Below the pieces are notes generated by a model. It did no database searches and had not been told where the DNA came from. It saw nothing but the letters and a program-made list of their open reading frames with translations. From positions 372,001-436,000 of the forward strand of contig NZ_JAJALK010000001.1 of NCBI RefSeq assembly GCF_020523825.1: DNA of 64,000 nucleotides, written 5' to 3'. The position numbers were made by a program, and so were the translations under genes. How positions within the stretch are numbered: position 1 is the stretch's first letter; each line of letters begins with the position of its first letter. This DNA comes from Methylobacterium brachiatum. GTDB lineage: Bacteria > Pseudomonadota > Alphaproteobacteria > Rhizobiales > Beijerinckiaceae. Positions 53,733 through 60,776 of this stretch are shown one piece after another.

Positions 53733-54106
53733 CGCGCGTCCGCGCGCCGGAGCCAGGCCGCCGCGGAGATCGTGGCCATGCACCCGAAGGCGAGATGGGC
53801 CCATGTGGCGTTGTCGTTCGCCGCGAACCCGAGCACCCAGGGCGCGACGAGGGCCCAGATGCCGATCAGCAGCACGGCCCGTTCCAGGACGGCCCGGAAG
53901 CAGAACCGGTCGGCCCCGTAGAGCGTCGTGATCAGCAGGCCGGGAACGAGCGCGGAGGCGGCCGCACGGCTCTGATCCGTGGAAATCATAACCCAGGCCG
54001 CCAGCACCAGGGCGGCACCGGCCGCCGCCTGCAAGGTGCCGGCCGGAAGGCCGATCCCATGCCAGGCTGGCGGAGCGGCGGTTGCGCGATGGTTCGGAGA
54101 GGACAT
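53729..54106 (-). CDS. SPW-repeat membrane protein
   Basis: A 125-residue protein with four hydrophobic segments: TLQAAAGAALVLAAWVMI, ASALVPGLLITTLYGA, VLLIGIWALVAPWVLGF and WAHLAFGCMATISAAAWL. The third contains the W-x-L-V-A-P-W-V-L-G-F pattern of the SPW-repeat family, whose role is unknown. I start at ATG 54106; longer frames begin in unlikely Arg-rich sequence. It lies 79 bp downstream of the FNR-type box at 54185, which is shared with the divergent K+ channel gene, and overlaps the cytochrome gene. Confidence 0.72.
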   Translation of the reverse strand: MSSPNHRATAAPPAWHGIGLPAGTLQAAAGAALVLAAWVMISTDQSRAAASALVPGLLITTLYGADRFCFRAVLERAVLLIGIWALVAPWVLGFAANDNATWAHLAFGCMATISAAAWLRRADAR

Positions 54107-54184
54107 GCGACGCCTCCAGGCCACGGTCCCGGCAGCGGCCGCGACGTGCGGAGTCGATCCTTCCGCGCGCTCGATGGCTCGGCC

Positions 54185-54198
54185 TTGATCTGGCGCAA
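54185..54198. promoter_or_regulatory. FNR/FixK-type box, divergent (SPW gene and K+ channel gene)
   Basis: TTGATCTGGCGCAA, the reverse-orientation form of the TTGCG-CTGG-ATCAA box up to one base. It is 79 bp from the SPW-repeat start (minus strand) and 90 bp from the channel start (plus strand) and could serve both. Confidence 0.65.
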
Positions 54199-54287
54199 AG
54201 ACGCGGGCGCCCGGGGCCTTGAGGCAGGTCAATGACGCGCCCGCTTCATCGGGCAGGCTTCGGCTGGCACAGAGTCCGGATCGCGCC

Positions 54288-54806
54288 ATGCTCCTCGCCA
54301 TGACGGCCAGCGTCGTCCTCGTCGTCACGACGATCCTGGTGCTCTACGAGACGCTGCGGCTGACCTCGGAGCACCTGTCGGACCTCGCGATCCCGCCCCG
54401 CGCCCGCATCCTGGCCGTGGTGCTGATGACCTTCGTGGGCCACACCGCCGCGGTCTGGATCTATGCCGGCGCCTACTGGCTGCTGGTACTCCAGCTCGGC
54501 GTCGGCGCCTTTGCGGGCGCGCCGGTCACATCCTTTGAGGATTGCCTCTACTTTTCGGTCGTGGCCTACACCTCGCTCGGCTTCGGCGACCACTTTCCAA
54601 CATCGCATACCCGGCTGCTGGCCGGGGTCGAGGCGCTGAACGGCCTGCTCCTGATCGGCTGGTCGGCCTCGTTCACCTACCTCGCGATGGAGCGGTACTG
54701 GCCCCTCCACGGGAAGGCCCGCGCGCATCGGGCAGCCGGGGCCAGCAGCGACACGATGGCGGCGCCTGGCCGGGAACGCTTCTTCCCGCCGACGCCGGGC
54801 GGCTGA
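54288..54806 (+). CDS. Two-TM potassium channel family protein
   Basis: A 172-residue membrane protein with TM1 (TASVVLVVTTILVLYETLRL) and another hydrophobic span (AAVWIYAGAYWLLVLQLGV), a pore helix and selectivity-filter-like TSLGFGD at residues 95-101 (canonical TVGYGD), then a last TM (GVEALNGLLLIGWSASFTYL). This is the Ion_trans_2 architecture of small K+ channels; the filter LGFGD is non-canonical. The ATG at 54288 is chosen because the earlier in-frame TTG would add Ser/Arg-rich residues without hydrophobicity. It sits downstream of the divergent FNR-type box. Confidence 0.8.
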   Translation: MLLAMTASVVLVVTTILVLYETLRLTSEHLSDLAIPPRARILAVVLMTFVGHTAAVWIYAGAYWLLVLQLGVGAFAGAPVTSFEDCLYFSVVAYTSLGFGDHFPTSHTRLLAGVEALNGLLLIGWSASFTYLAMERYWPLHGKARAHRAAGASSDTMAAPGRERFFPPTPGG

Positions 54807-54820
54807 TCGCAGGAGCGTCC

Positions 54821-54834
54821 TTGCGCTGGATCAA
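54821..54834. promoter_or_regulatory. FNR/FixK-type box (54892 gene cluster)
   Basis: TTGCGCTGGATCAA, identical to those at 51915 and 55631. It lies 58 bp upstream of the ATG at 54892 and just past the stop of the channel gene. Confidence 0.68.
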
Positions 54835-54891
54835 AGCGGCGGCGTCCGAGGCCCCGCAGAGTCGGTGACTCACGCGTTACGGAGGCCCGCG

Positions 54892-55107
54892 ATGCGCACC
54901 TATCTCGTCACCATCCGCAAGCTCGTACCGGACGGCTGCGGACACGACCATCGCGCCCTCCAGAAGCGCGTCGTGGTCGCCGCGCGTTCGGATGTCGCCG
55001 CGGCCTACGCCGCCAAGGCGATGTTCTGCGAGGCCGTCGGCATCCTCGACTGGCGGCTGCGGGCCGATACCTGCGACGTCGTCGAACTTCCCAAACTGGC
55101 CGCCTGA
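54892..55107 (+). CDS. Small protein of unknown function
   Basis: A 71-residue product beginning MRTYLVTIRKLVPDGCGHDH, followed by a helix ARSDVAAAYAAKAMFCEAVG and ending DWRLRADTCDVVELPKLAA. It has three Cys and a GCGHDH segment that could bind a metal, but I know no family for it. The start is supported by an FNR-type box 58 bp upstream and by the coupling to the next gene 10 bp downstream. Likely cytoplasmic, co-expressed with stress and respiratory genes. Confidence 0.6.
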   Translation: MRTYLVTIRKLVPDGCGHDHRALQKRVVVAARSDVAAAYAAKAMFCEAVGILDWRLRADTCDVVELPKLAA

Positions 55108-55117
55108 GGAGCGAGCG

Positions 55118-55375
55118 ATGAGCCACGATCTCGCCGAACCGGTCCACTGGCGGGGCCGGCAATGGGCCGTCACCGGCTACGGCATCGAAGCGCTGGACGG
55201 GCGGTACCATGTCCCGTTCTCCGAGATCTCGGAGGCGAGTCGGGGCCGCATGGCCTGGTTCGACGCCCTCTGCCGCCGGTACGGAACCGATCGCGACGAC
55301 CTGGCCGCGGCCCTGAAGATGGCCCAGGCAATCCGGGCGGACACCGCTGATGCCGGCTCGAAACCGGCGCCATGA
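55118..55375 (+). CDS. Small protein of unknown function
   Basis: An 85-residue product with WRGRQWAVTGYGIEALDGRY followed by HVPFSEISEA and a helical C-terminus (DRDDLAAALKMAQAIRADTA). No recognised domain. GAGGAGCG precedes the ATG with good spacing, and the gene lies 10 bp after the 54892 gene, so the two probably form an operon under the FNR-type box at 54821. Its stop overlaps the ATG of the next frame (ATGA). Confidence 0.6.
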   Translation: MSHDLAEPVHWRGRQWAVTGYGIEALDGRYHVPFSEISEASRGRMAWFDALCRRYGTDRDDLAAALKMAQAIRADTADAGSKPAP

Positions 55376-55668
55376 GCGCGCCCACGCTCCTGCCGCGCAG
55401 GACGATGGCGATCCGGAGGCACCGAGCGCGCGGTCGGATCGTTTCATCTGCGACGGCCGCGGGGCCTGTGGCTGGGGATGTCCTGATCGACGCCGGTGTC
55501 CCGGTATTCGAGCGGGGGTTCGCCGCCAAAGCGATGATCGAGGCGATGGCGTCCCGCTACCCGTATCCGGGCCGTTGCGAGGATGGCGGGCGCTCGTCGA
55601 TGCGCGGTTGGATCGACTCGGCTGAGACCTTTGCGCTGGATCAATGTTCGATTGCCGGCCGAACCTAG
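55372..55668 (+). CDS. Possible small protein of unknown function
   Basis: A 98-residue frame starting in an ATGA overlap with the gene before. It contains an Arg-rich start and VLIDAGVPVFERGFAAKAMI followed by EAMASRYPYPGRCEDGG. The overlap and the more ordinary composition of its second half argue for a real gene, but the FNR-type box at 55631 lies inside its 3' end and no family is known, so it may be non-coding. Confidence 0.4.
   Translation: MSAPTLLPRRTMAIRRHRARGRIVSSATAAGPVAGDVLIDAGVPVFERGFAAKAMIEAMASRYPYPGRCEDGGRSSMRGWIDSAETFALDQCSIAGRT
55631..55644. promoter_or_regulatory. FNR/FixK-type box (BON gene)
   Basis: TTGCGCTGGATCAA, 73 bp upstream of the BON-domain gene start at 55717. Identical to the boxes at 51915 and 54821. 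Confidence 0.68.
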
Positions 55669-55716
55669 TGTCAGCATCGGCCGGGTGCGGCCCGGGCATC
55701 TGCGAGGAGATTTCCG

Positions 55717-56364
55717 ATGAGCGACAAGCTGATCCGCCAGAACGTCGTCGATGAACTCGACTTCGAGCCGAGCATCGACGCGGCCCATATCGGCGTCGCG
55801 GTCGACAACGGCATCGTGACCCTCACAGGACATGTGCGAAGCTACGCGCAGCGCACGAGTGCGGAGAAGGCGGTCCGGCGGGTGCGCGGCGTGCGCGGCG
55901 TTGTCGAGGAGATCACCGTGCGCTTCGCCGGTGAGACGCCGCCCCGCGACGAGGACTTGGCCATTCGGGCGGTGCAGATGCTGGACTGGTCGGCCACCGT
56001 TCCGAAAAACGCTGTGCAGGTTCAGGTGAACGGGGGCTGGGTGACGCTGACCGGTCAGGTCGAATGGCAGTACCAGAAAGAGGAAGCCTACCGGTCGATC
56101 CGGCGCCTCGCCGGCGTGTCCGGCATCATCAACGCGATCGAGGTGACGCCGAAGGCGAGTGCGCCCCATGTCCTGTCGAAGATCGAAGCGGCGCTCAAGC
56201 GCAACGCCGAGATCGAGGCGGATGGGATCAAGGTGACGGTCAAGGACGCCAAGGTCATCCTCGAGGGCAAGGTGAACGCTTGGTACGAGCGCGGCCTCGC
56301 CGAGAACGCCGCCTGGTCGGCCCCGGGCGTTCGCGCCGTCGAGGACCGCCTGACCCTGGCTTAG
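55717..56364 (+). CDS. Triple BON-domain protein
   Basis: A 215-residue protein with three BON domains of about 65 residues (roughly 3-70, 78-145 and 150-215). Each has the strand-turn-strand VxVxNGIVTLTGHVRSYAQR pattern, as in DNGIVTLTGHV, NGGWVTLTGQVEW and KDAKVILEGKV. BON domains bind phospholipid or large ligands and stabilise envelopes under stress (OsmY is the model). No signal peptide is visible, so location is uncertain. It lies under the FNR-type box at 55631 and is followed by a universal stress gene 87 bp later. A paralogue is at 59770-60417. Confidence 0.87.
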   Translation: MSDKLIRQNVVDELDFEPSIDAAHIGVAVDNGIVTLTGHVRSYAQRTSAEKAVRRVRGVRGVVEEITVRFAGETPPRDEDLAIRAVQMLDWSATVPKNAVQVQVNGGWVTLTGQVEWQYQKEEAYRSIRRLAGVSGIINAIEVTPKASAPHVLSKIEAALKRNAEIEADGIKVTVKDAKVILEGKVNAWYERGLAENAAWSAPGVRAVEDRLTLA

Positions 56365-56451
56365 ACCCATGCGGGGCGGGGTGGCAGGGCCATCGATCCG
56401 GCGCACCCCGCGGACGTCTCCATCACCTGTCCGTCCTTCCGGAGTCCTGCC

Positions 56452-57261
56452 ATGACCTACGCAAGCATCATGGTCGCGGTCGATCTCGGCGACCAAGCGC
56501 GTCCCCGCACCGGCCTCGCCGCGGATCTGGCCGACACGTTCCACGCCCGGCTCATCGGCCTCGCTGCGCAGATGCCGGATTATGGCGGTTGCCCGGTCGG
56601 TCCGACGCCGGGGGGAACGTACGGCATCCCGGCAATCCGGGACGCCGTCCTGAACGATCTCAGCCGCGCCCGCACGGCGTTCGAGGACGCCGCCCGTGGG
56701 CGAAGCCGGATCGAATGGCGGTCGAGCCTCGATTTTCCGCTGGCCTTCCTGACTTCGCAGGCCGCCGCCGCGGACCTCGTGGTGCTGGGACGCGGCGATG
56801 ACGGAGATCCCTGCATGGCGGTCGATCCCGGCGATGCCGTGATGCGCCTCGGCCGCCCGGTTCTGATCGTGCCGCCCCGGGTCGATCATCTGGAGGCCCG
56901 GCGCGTCGCGATCGGCTGGAAGAACACCCGCGAGGCGCGCCGGGCGGTCCAGGACGCCTTGCCGTTCCTCAAGCGCGCGTCCCAGGCCGTGATCGTGTCC
57001 ATCGACGATGGGCGGGGTGCCGCCGATACGCGGGATGTCGTCGGCTTCCTGCAAGCCCATGACGTGGACGCGACCAGCGTTGCCCGGGATGCCCTCGGTG
57101 CCCCAGCCTCCGAAGCCCTTATCGACGTGGCCGCCGAATACGGCGCCGATCTGATCGTCACGGGCGCCTACGGCCATGGCCGCCTGCGCAAATGGGCCTT
57201 CGGCGGCGTGACCCGGGACCTGCTGGCCGGTGCCCCGGTCTGCTGTCTGATGAGCCACTGA
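56452..57261 (+). CDS. Universal stress protein (two UspA-like domains)
   Basis: A 269-residue tandem Usp protein. Features are TYASIMVAVDLGDQARPRTG, ADLVVLGRGDDGD, RRVAIGWKNTREARRAVQDA, GADLIVTGAYGHGRLRKWAF and a final GGVTRDLLAGAPVCCLMSH. It is closest in pattern to the proteins at 52414 and 58759, showing recent family expansion within 7 kb. It follows the triple-BON gene and is probably in the same FNR-controlled unit. Confidence 0.87.
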   Translation: MTYASIMVAVDLGDQARPRTGLAADLADTFHARLIGLAAQMPDYGGCPVGPTPGGTYGIPAIRDAVLNDLSRARTAFEDAARGRSRIEWRSSLDFPLAFLTSQAAAADLVVLGRGDDGDPCMAVDPGDAVMRLGRPVLIVPPRVDHLEARRVAIGWKNTREARRAVQDALPFLKRASQAVIVSIDDGRGAADTRDVVGFLQAHDVDATSVARDALGAPASEALIDVAAEYGADLIVTGAYGHGRLRKWAFGGVTRDLLAGAPVCCLMSH

Positions 57262-57553
57262 TCGCCGCAACGACGCGCGATCGTGCAGGCCGCGACACTG
57301 CGCAGGCTCGCCGCTATGGCCCCCGGCATTTGCGGCGGATGCGGAGGTCGTGCGCGCGCGTAACGTACCGTCGGAGTGCGGGCCGCTGCCGGATCGTCGG
57401 ACCAGCCGCGTGATCGTGCCGGTCAACGGCCGGTGTTGATCCGCCTTCGGATTTCGAACGCCGCCATCGGATCGTCGGAAACCGGGGCCTGCCGGCCCGC
57501 AATCCGTGCCGCGCTGGTCGCGGAGGCGGCTCGATCGCAATCGCGCAAAAACG
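57262..57553. other. Intergenic region between convergent stress genes
   Basis: About 290 bp between two convergent universal stress genes. I see no coding region or strong terminator hairpin. A TTGATCC at 57436 lacks a second half-site and is not scored as a regulatory box. Confidence 0.4.
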
Positions 57554-58414
57554 TCAGTGCGCCATCAGGACCGGCAGGCGCGCGTGCTCGATGACATGGC
57601 GCGTGACGCCCCCGAGCAGGAACTCGCGGACGCGGCTGTGAGTGTAGGCGCCCATCGCGAGCAGGGAGGCGGTGCGCCGTTCGGCCTCGCCGAGGATCGC
57701 CGCGCCGACCGATGTCCCGTCATGAATCGGCAGGGTCACGGCCTCGGCCACGATGCCATGCCAGCGCAGATACGCGCACAGGTCCGCGGCTCGCGCTTCG
57801 TCGAAGCGCTCGGTCTGCGCATGCACGACCGTGACCCGCGTCGCCTCGTGCAGCAACCCGATGGACTGGCCGATGAGGCGCGTCGCCTCCAGGCTGCCGT
57901 TCCAGGCCACGAACACATGGTCCAGCAGATCGTGCGGAACGGTGTCGCCGACCATCAGCGTCGGCCGCCCCACCGAGAACAGGGCCGTGTCGAGCGCGCG
58001 CCCCGTGAACGACACGTTCGGATCGGGCCGATCGACCACGACGAGGTCATGGACGCGTCCGGCCAGGGTCAGGAGCGGCTCGACCTCGCCGTAGAGCTCG
58101 GTCCAGGTCGCGAAGGTGGCGTCGAGGCGCTCGGGTCTCGCGATCAGCGGCACGGACCTGCGCTCGCACCAGGCCTGCAGGGCGGACTTGCTCTCCGCCG
58201 CCGCGGCGCGCACGCCCTGCTCGATCGCCTCGACCGTCCTGGCATCGAGGGGTACGAGGCTCGCCATGCCGGCCAGCACGTGTTCCGGCCCGGGCGACAG
58301 GAAGCTGACGCCGATATGGGCCTCGAGGCGGCGACCGAGGCGCAGCGCCGCCTCCAGCCTGTGGGTGGGATCGATCCCGGGGGCGGTGGGGACGAGCAGA
58401 CAGCGCATGGACAT
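57554..58414 (-). CDS. Universal stress protein family (divergent member)
   Basis: A 286-residue protein with two Usp-like folds, less typical than the others in the cluster. It starts MSMRCLLVPTAPGIDPTHRL, has DLVVVDRPDPNVSFTGR at the end of the first fold, HVFVAWNGSLEATRLIGQSI opening the second and a C-terminal SLLAMGAYTHSRVREFLLGG and VIEHARLPVLMAH. The second fold keeps the MGAYTHSRxREFxLGGVTRHV nucleotide-loop pattern. It follows the small cytochrome gene by 15 bp, making it the last gene of the usp-cytochrome-usp operon on this strand. Confidence 0.82.
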   Translation of the reverse strand: MSMRCLLVPTAPGIDPTHRLEAALRLGRRLEAHIGVSFLSPGPEHVLAGMASLVPLDARTVEAIEQGVRAAAAESKSALQAWCERRSVPLIARPERLDATFATWTELYGEVEPLLTLAGRVHDLVVVDRPDPNVSFTGRALDTALFSVGRPTLMVGDTVPHDLLDHVFVAWNGSLEATRLIGQSIGLLHEATRVTVVHAQTERFDEARAADLCAYLRWHGIVAEAVTLPIHDGTSVGAAILGEAERRTASLLAMGAYTHSRVREFLLGGVTRHVIEHARLPVLMAH

Positions 58415-58429
58415 CGGGGGACTCCTCGC

Positions 58430-58759
58430 TCAGCGCGCAAGGGATCTCAGGTAGGCGATGAGGGCGTCGGCCTGGTCGGGCTCGAACCGGAACTCGGGCA
58501 TGCTCGGATGCCCGGTGCGAATGCCCTCGGTAAGCGCCTCGCCCAGATCCTCGACGGGATAGCGCGTGTGAACCTCGCGGAAGGGCGGCGCAGCGCGCCA
58601 CGGGCTGGTTGCGGCGCGACCCACGGCATGGCAGCGAGCGCAGTGCGTCCTGGCGAGGGTCTCGCCCTGGTGCACCTGCCGGTCCCAGGCCGCGGCCTGA
58701 CCACCCTGGACAGCCAGCCATGCGGCAAGGGCCGCCGCGAGGGGAGAGGCCGCGCCCAT
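58430..58759 (-). CDS. Small periplasmic c-type cytochrome
   Basis: A 109-residue protein with a signal peptide (SPLAAALAAWLAVQGGQAAA) and one haem-c site CARCH (C40, C43, H44). HPSMPEFRFEPDQADALIAY provides the distal Met and terminal helix of class I cytochrome c. It would transfer electrons in the periplasm, perhaps to a high-affinity oxidase. The ATG overlaps the stop of the upstream usp gene (ATGA), so it belongs to the FNR-controlled operon starting at 59574. Confidence 0.82.
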   Translation of the reverse strand: MGAASPLAAALAAWLAVQGGQAAAWDRQVHQGETLARTHCARCHAVGRAATSPWRAAPPFREVHTRYPVEDLGEALTEGIRTGHPSMPEFRFEPDQADALIAYLRSLAR

Positions 58760-59574
58760 CAGTGGCTCATCAGGCAGCAGAGCGACGTGCCCTGCAGCAT
58801 GTCCCGGGTGGCACCGCCGAGGATCCACTCGCGCAACCTGGAATGGCCGTAGGCGCCCATGACGATCAGGTCCGCCTCCTCGCGCCGGGCGAACCGGCGC
58901 AGCTCGTCGGCCGCACCGGTCTCGGGCTGGTGCAGCGGATGGGTGCTGACGTGGACGCCGTGACCGGACAGGTACGCCGCGACATCCGCGGCCCCCTCCT
59001 GGCCCGCGCCGGCCCCGACCACCGCGACGTGGACCCGGTCGGCCCGGGTCAGGAACGGCAAGGCGTCGTGGACCGCCCGGCGCGCTTCGCGCGTGTCCTT
59101 CCAGGCCACCACGATCCGGCTGGCGGCAAGGCGCTCGATGCCGGGCGGCGCGACGAGGATCGGACGCCCGACTTCCATCAGCAACGCCCCCACGGGAACG
59201 TCCATCAGGCCCGGGTCGCCATCGCCCGGGCCGCGACGGCCCATCACCACGAGATCGGCCGCGCGGGCCTGCTCGATGAGGTAGCTCAACGGCTCGGCCA
59301 GGGCGGAGCGCCATGCCGTCTTGACCCGCATCCCGGCCTCGCGCTCGAACAGCGCCCGGGCCTCGGCCAGATCCTCGCGCGCCCGCTGCTCCTCGATCGC
59401 GAAGATGCGTTCCGACGCGTCGGGGCTTTCCACCGGGATCATGGTGACGACCTGCCGCGCGGCGACGCCGGTCAGCTTGGCCTCGAAGCGCTCGGCGATG
59501 CCGGCGGCGAGCTGGATACGGTCCGCGGCCGCGGCCCCGAGATCCACCGAGACCATGATGTTGCAGATCGTCAT
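58759..59574 (-). CDS. Universal stress protein (two UspA-like domains)
   Basis: A 271-residue tandem Usp protein: MTICNIMVSVDLGAAAADRI, ARAADLVVMGRRGPGDGD, RIVVAWKDTREARRAVHDAL, EEADLIVMGAYGHSRLREWI and the final GGATRDMLQGTSLCCLMSH. The start at 59574 is chosen over an upstream in-frame ATG because it directly precedes the first beta-strand and has GGGAGG-like ribosome-binding sequence upstream. An FNR/FixK-type box lies 69 bp upstream. First gene of an operon with a small cytochrome and a divergent Usp. Confidence 0.87.
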   Translation of the reverse strand: MTICNIMVSVDLGAAAADRIQLAAGIAERFEAKLTGVAARQVVTMIPVESPDASERIFAIEEQRAREDLAEARALFEREAGMRVKTAWRSALAEPLSYLIEQARAADLVVMGRRGPGDGDPGLMDVPVGALLMEVGRPILVAPPGIERLAASRIVVAWKDTREARRAVHDALPFLTRADRVHVAVVGAGAGQEGAADVAAYLSGHGVHVSTHPLHQPETGAADELRRFARREEADLIVMGAYGHSRLREWILGGATRDMLQGTSLCCLMSH

Positions 59575-59642
59575 GACCGCCTCCCGTTCTCGGCCTCGTT
59601 GATCCCGCGGAGGCACCCTCGCGCCCTTTTCCGGGCCGGACG

Positions 59643-59656
59643 TTGATCCACCTCAA
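59643..59656. promoter_or_regulatory. FNR/FixK-type box (usp-cytochrome-usp operon)
   Basis: TTGATCCACCTCAA, 69 bp upstream of the universal stress gene start at 59574 (minus strand). Confidence 0.6.
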
Positions 59657-59769
59657 AGGGAAGTCTTGCCGGCTTCGAGGCGGGTCGACCGTGGATTCAC
59701 GGCACGAGGATGCCGGCGCCCTGGAGGGCGCCGGCCCCTTTCGGAACCCCGGCGAGCAGCCGCGCGCCC

Positions 59770-60417
59770 TTATCCTGCCAGGGTCAGGCGATCCTCGACG
59801 GCCCGCACCCCGGGCGCGGACCAAGCGGCACGCTCGGCCAGATCGCGCTCGCGCCAGACATCGACGCATCCGTCCAGGATGACCACGTCGCCGTCCACCT
59901 CGACGCGGATCGTGTCCGGATCCTTGGCGTTCCGTTTCAGGGCCGCCAGGATGCGGGCCTTCACCGCGTCCGGCTGGACCGGCGGCGTGACGGCGATGAG
60001 ATTGACGATGTCGGTGACCCCGGCCAGGCGGCGCAGGGCCTTATCGACCGCCGCCTTCTGATGGTAATGGGGCACGCAGCCCTGCAGGGTCACGCAACCC
60101 TTCGCGACCTTGATCTCGACCGATCGCTCCGGAACCTGCACGTCCCATTCGAGGACCTTGGCACACCGGTCGGCGAGGGCCTCGTCATCGACCCGGACGC
60201 TGTCCGGAGGGCGGACGCCGATCTGCTCGACGACGGCGCGGACGCCGCGGACCCGGAGCGCGACGCGTTCCGCGATGCGCTTCTCGGCGTAGTTCCGGAC
60301 ATGCCCGGTCAGGGTCACGACGCCGTTCTCGACTGCGACCCCGATCTGCGCCGCGTCGATCATGGGGGCGAAGTCCAACTCGTCCGTCACGTGCCGGCGT
60401 ACGGTCCTGTCGTCCAT
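59770..60417 (-). CDS. Triple BON-domain protein
   Basis: A 215-residue paralogue of the protein at 55717. The three domains show VENGVVTLTGHVRNYAEKRI, VAKGCVTLQGCVPHYHQK and VDGDVVILDGCVDVWRERDL; both proteins end with WSAPGVRAVEDRLTL. It is transcribed after the small membrane protein gene (27 bp gap) and probably shares the FNR-type promoter at 60701, which is divergent with the phosphoketolase. Confidence 0.87.
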   Translation of the reverse strand: MDDRTVRRHVTDELDFAPMIDAAQIGVAVENGVVTLTGHVRNYAEKRIAERVALRVRGVRAVVEQIGVRPPDSVRVDDEALADRCAKVLEWDVQVPERSVEIKVAKGCVTLQGCVPHYHQKAAVDKALRRLAGVTDIVNLIAVTPPVQPDAVKARILAALKRNAKDPDTIRVEVDGDVVILDGCVDVWRERDLAERAAWSAPGVRAVEDRLTLAG

Positions 60418-60443
60418 CTCAGGTCTCCTCCGGTCACCGGGCC

Positions 60444-60644
60444 TTACAGGGCCAGCCCGAGCAGCGCCGGCGTCACCACCGCGGCCGCGACAGCCAGGGC
60501 CAGCGCCTGGAAGCTGCCGATGGTCTGGTAGCGTGCGGCATCCGCGATGATCCTGGCGCCGGCGTCATTGCCGGCCTCCAGCGTGATGGGCGGCCGTACG
60601 CTGCGGGCTGTCGTGCCGTGTGTGGATCGCAGCACCAGAATCAT
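60444..60644 (-). CDS. Small single-span membrane protein
   Basis: A 66-residue protein with a C-terminal hydrophobic segment (SFQALALAVAAAVVTPALLG) and a polar N-terminus. No family recognised. Its ATG at 60644 lies 57 bp from the FNR-type box at 60701, the same spacing as for the other boxes, which supports it as a real first gene of the unit with the BON-domain protein. Confidence 0.6.
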   Translation of the reverse strand: MILVLRSTHGTTARSVRPPITLEAGNDAGARIIADAARYQTIGSFQALALAVAAAVVTPALLGLAL

Positions 60645-60700
60645 CGTTCGCTCCCGTCTCGTCTGACGGGGCCATCCTGCCGGGTCGGTCCACGGCCGCG

Positions 60701-60714
60701 TTGATCCACGTCAA
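60701..60714. promoter_or_regulatory. FNR/FixK-type box, divergent (phosphoketolase and BON unit)
   Basis: TTGATCCACGTCAA is a close fit to TTGA-N6-TCAA. It lies 63 bp upstream of the phosphoketolase start (60777, plus strand) and 57 bp upstream of the small membrane protein start (60644, minus strand), and may serve both. Confidence 0.65.
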
Positions 60715-60776
60715 CGCCGTTCACCTGCCGCGCCGGCATCGTCGCCCCTGAGATTCGCATCTCCTGGGAGCCCGAC

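Noticed and set aside
57436..57449. TTGATCCGCCTTCG as an FNR-type box
   Set aside because: The second half-site is missing and no gene starts at the right distance.
59598..59611. TTGATCCCGCGGAG as an FNR-type box
   Set aside because: It lacks the second half-site, and the better box at 59643 lies at the expected distance from the same gene.
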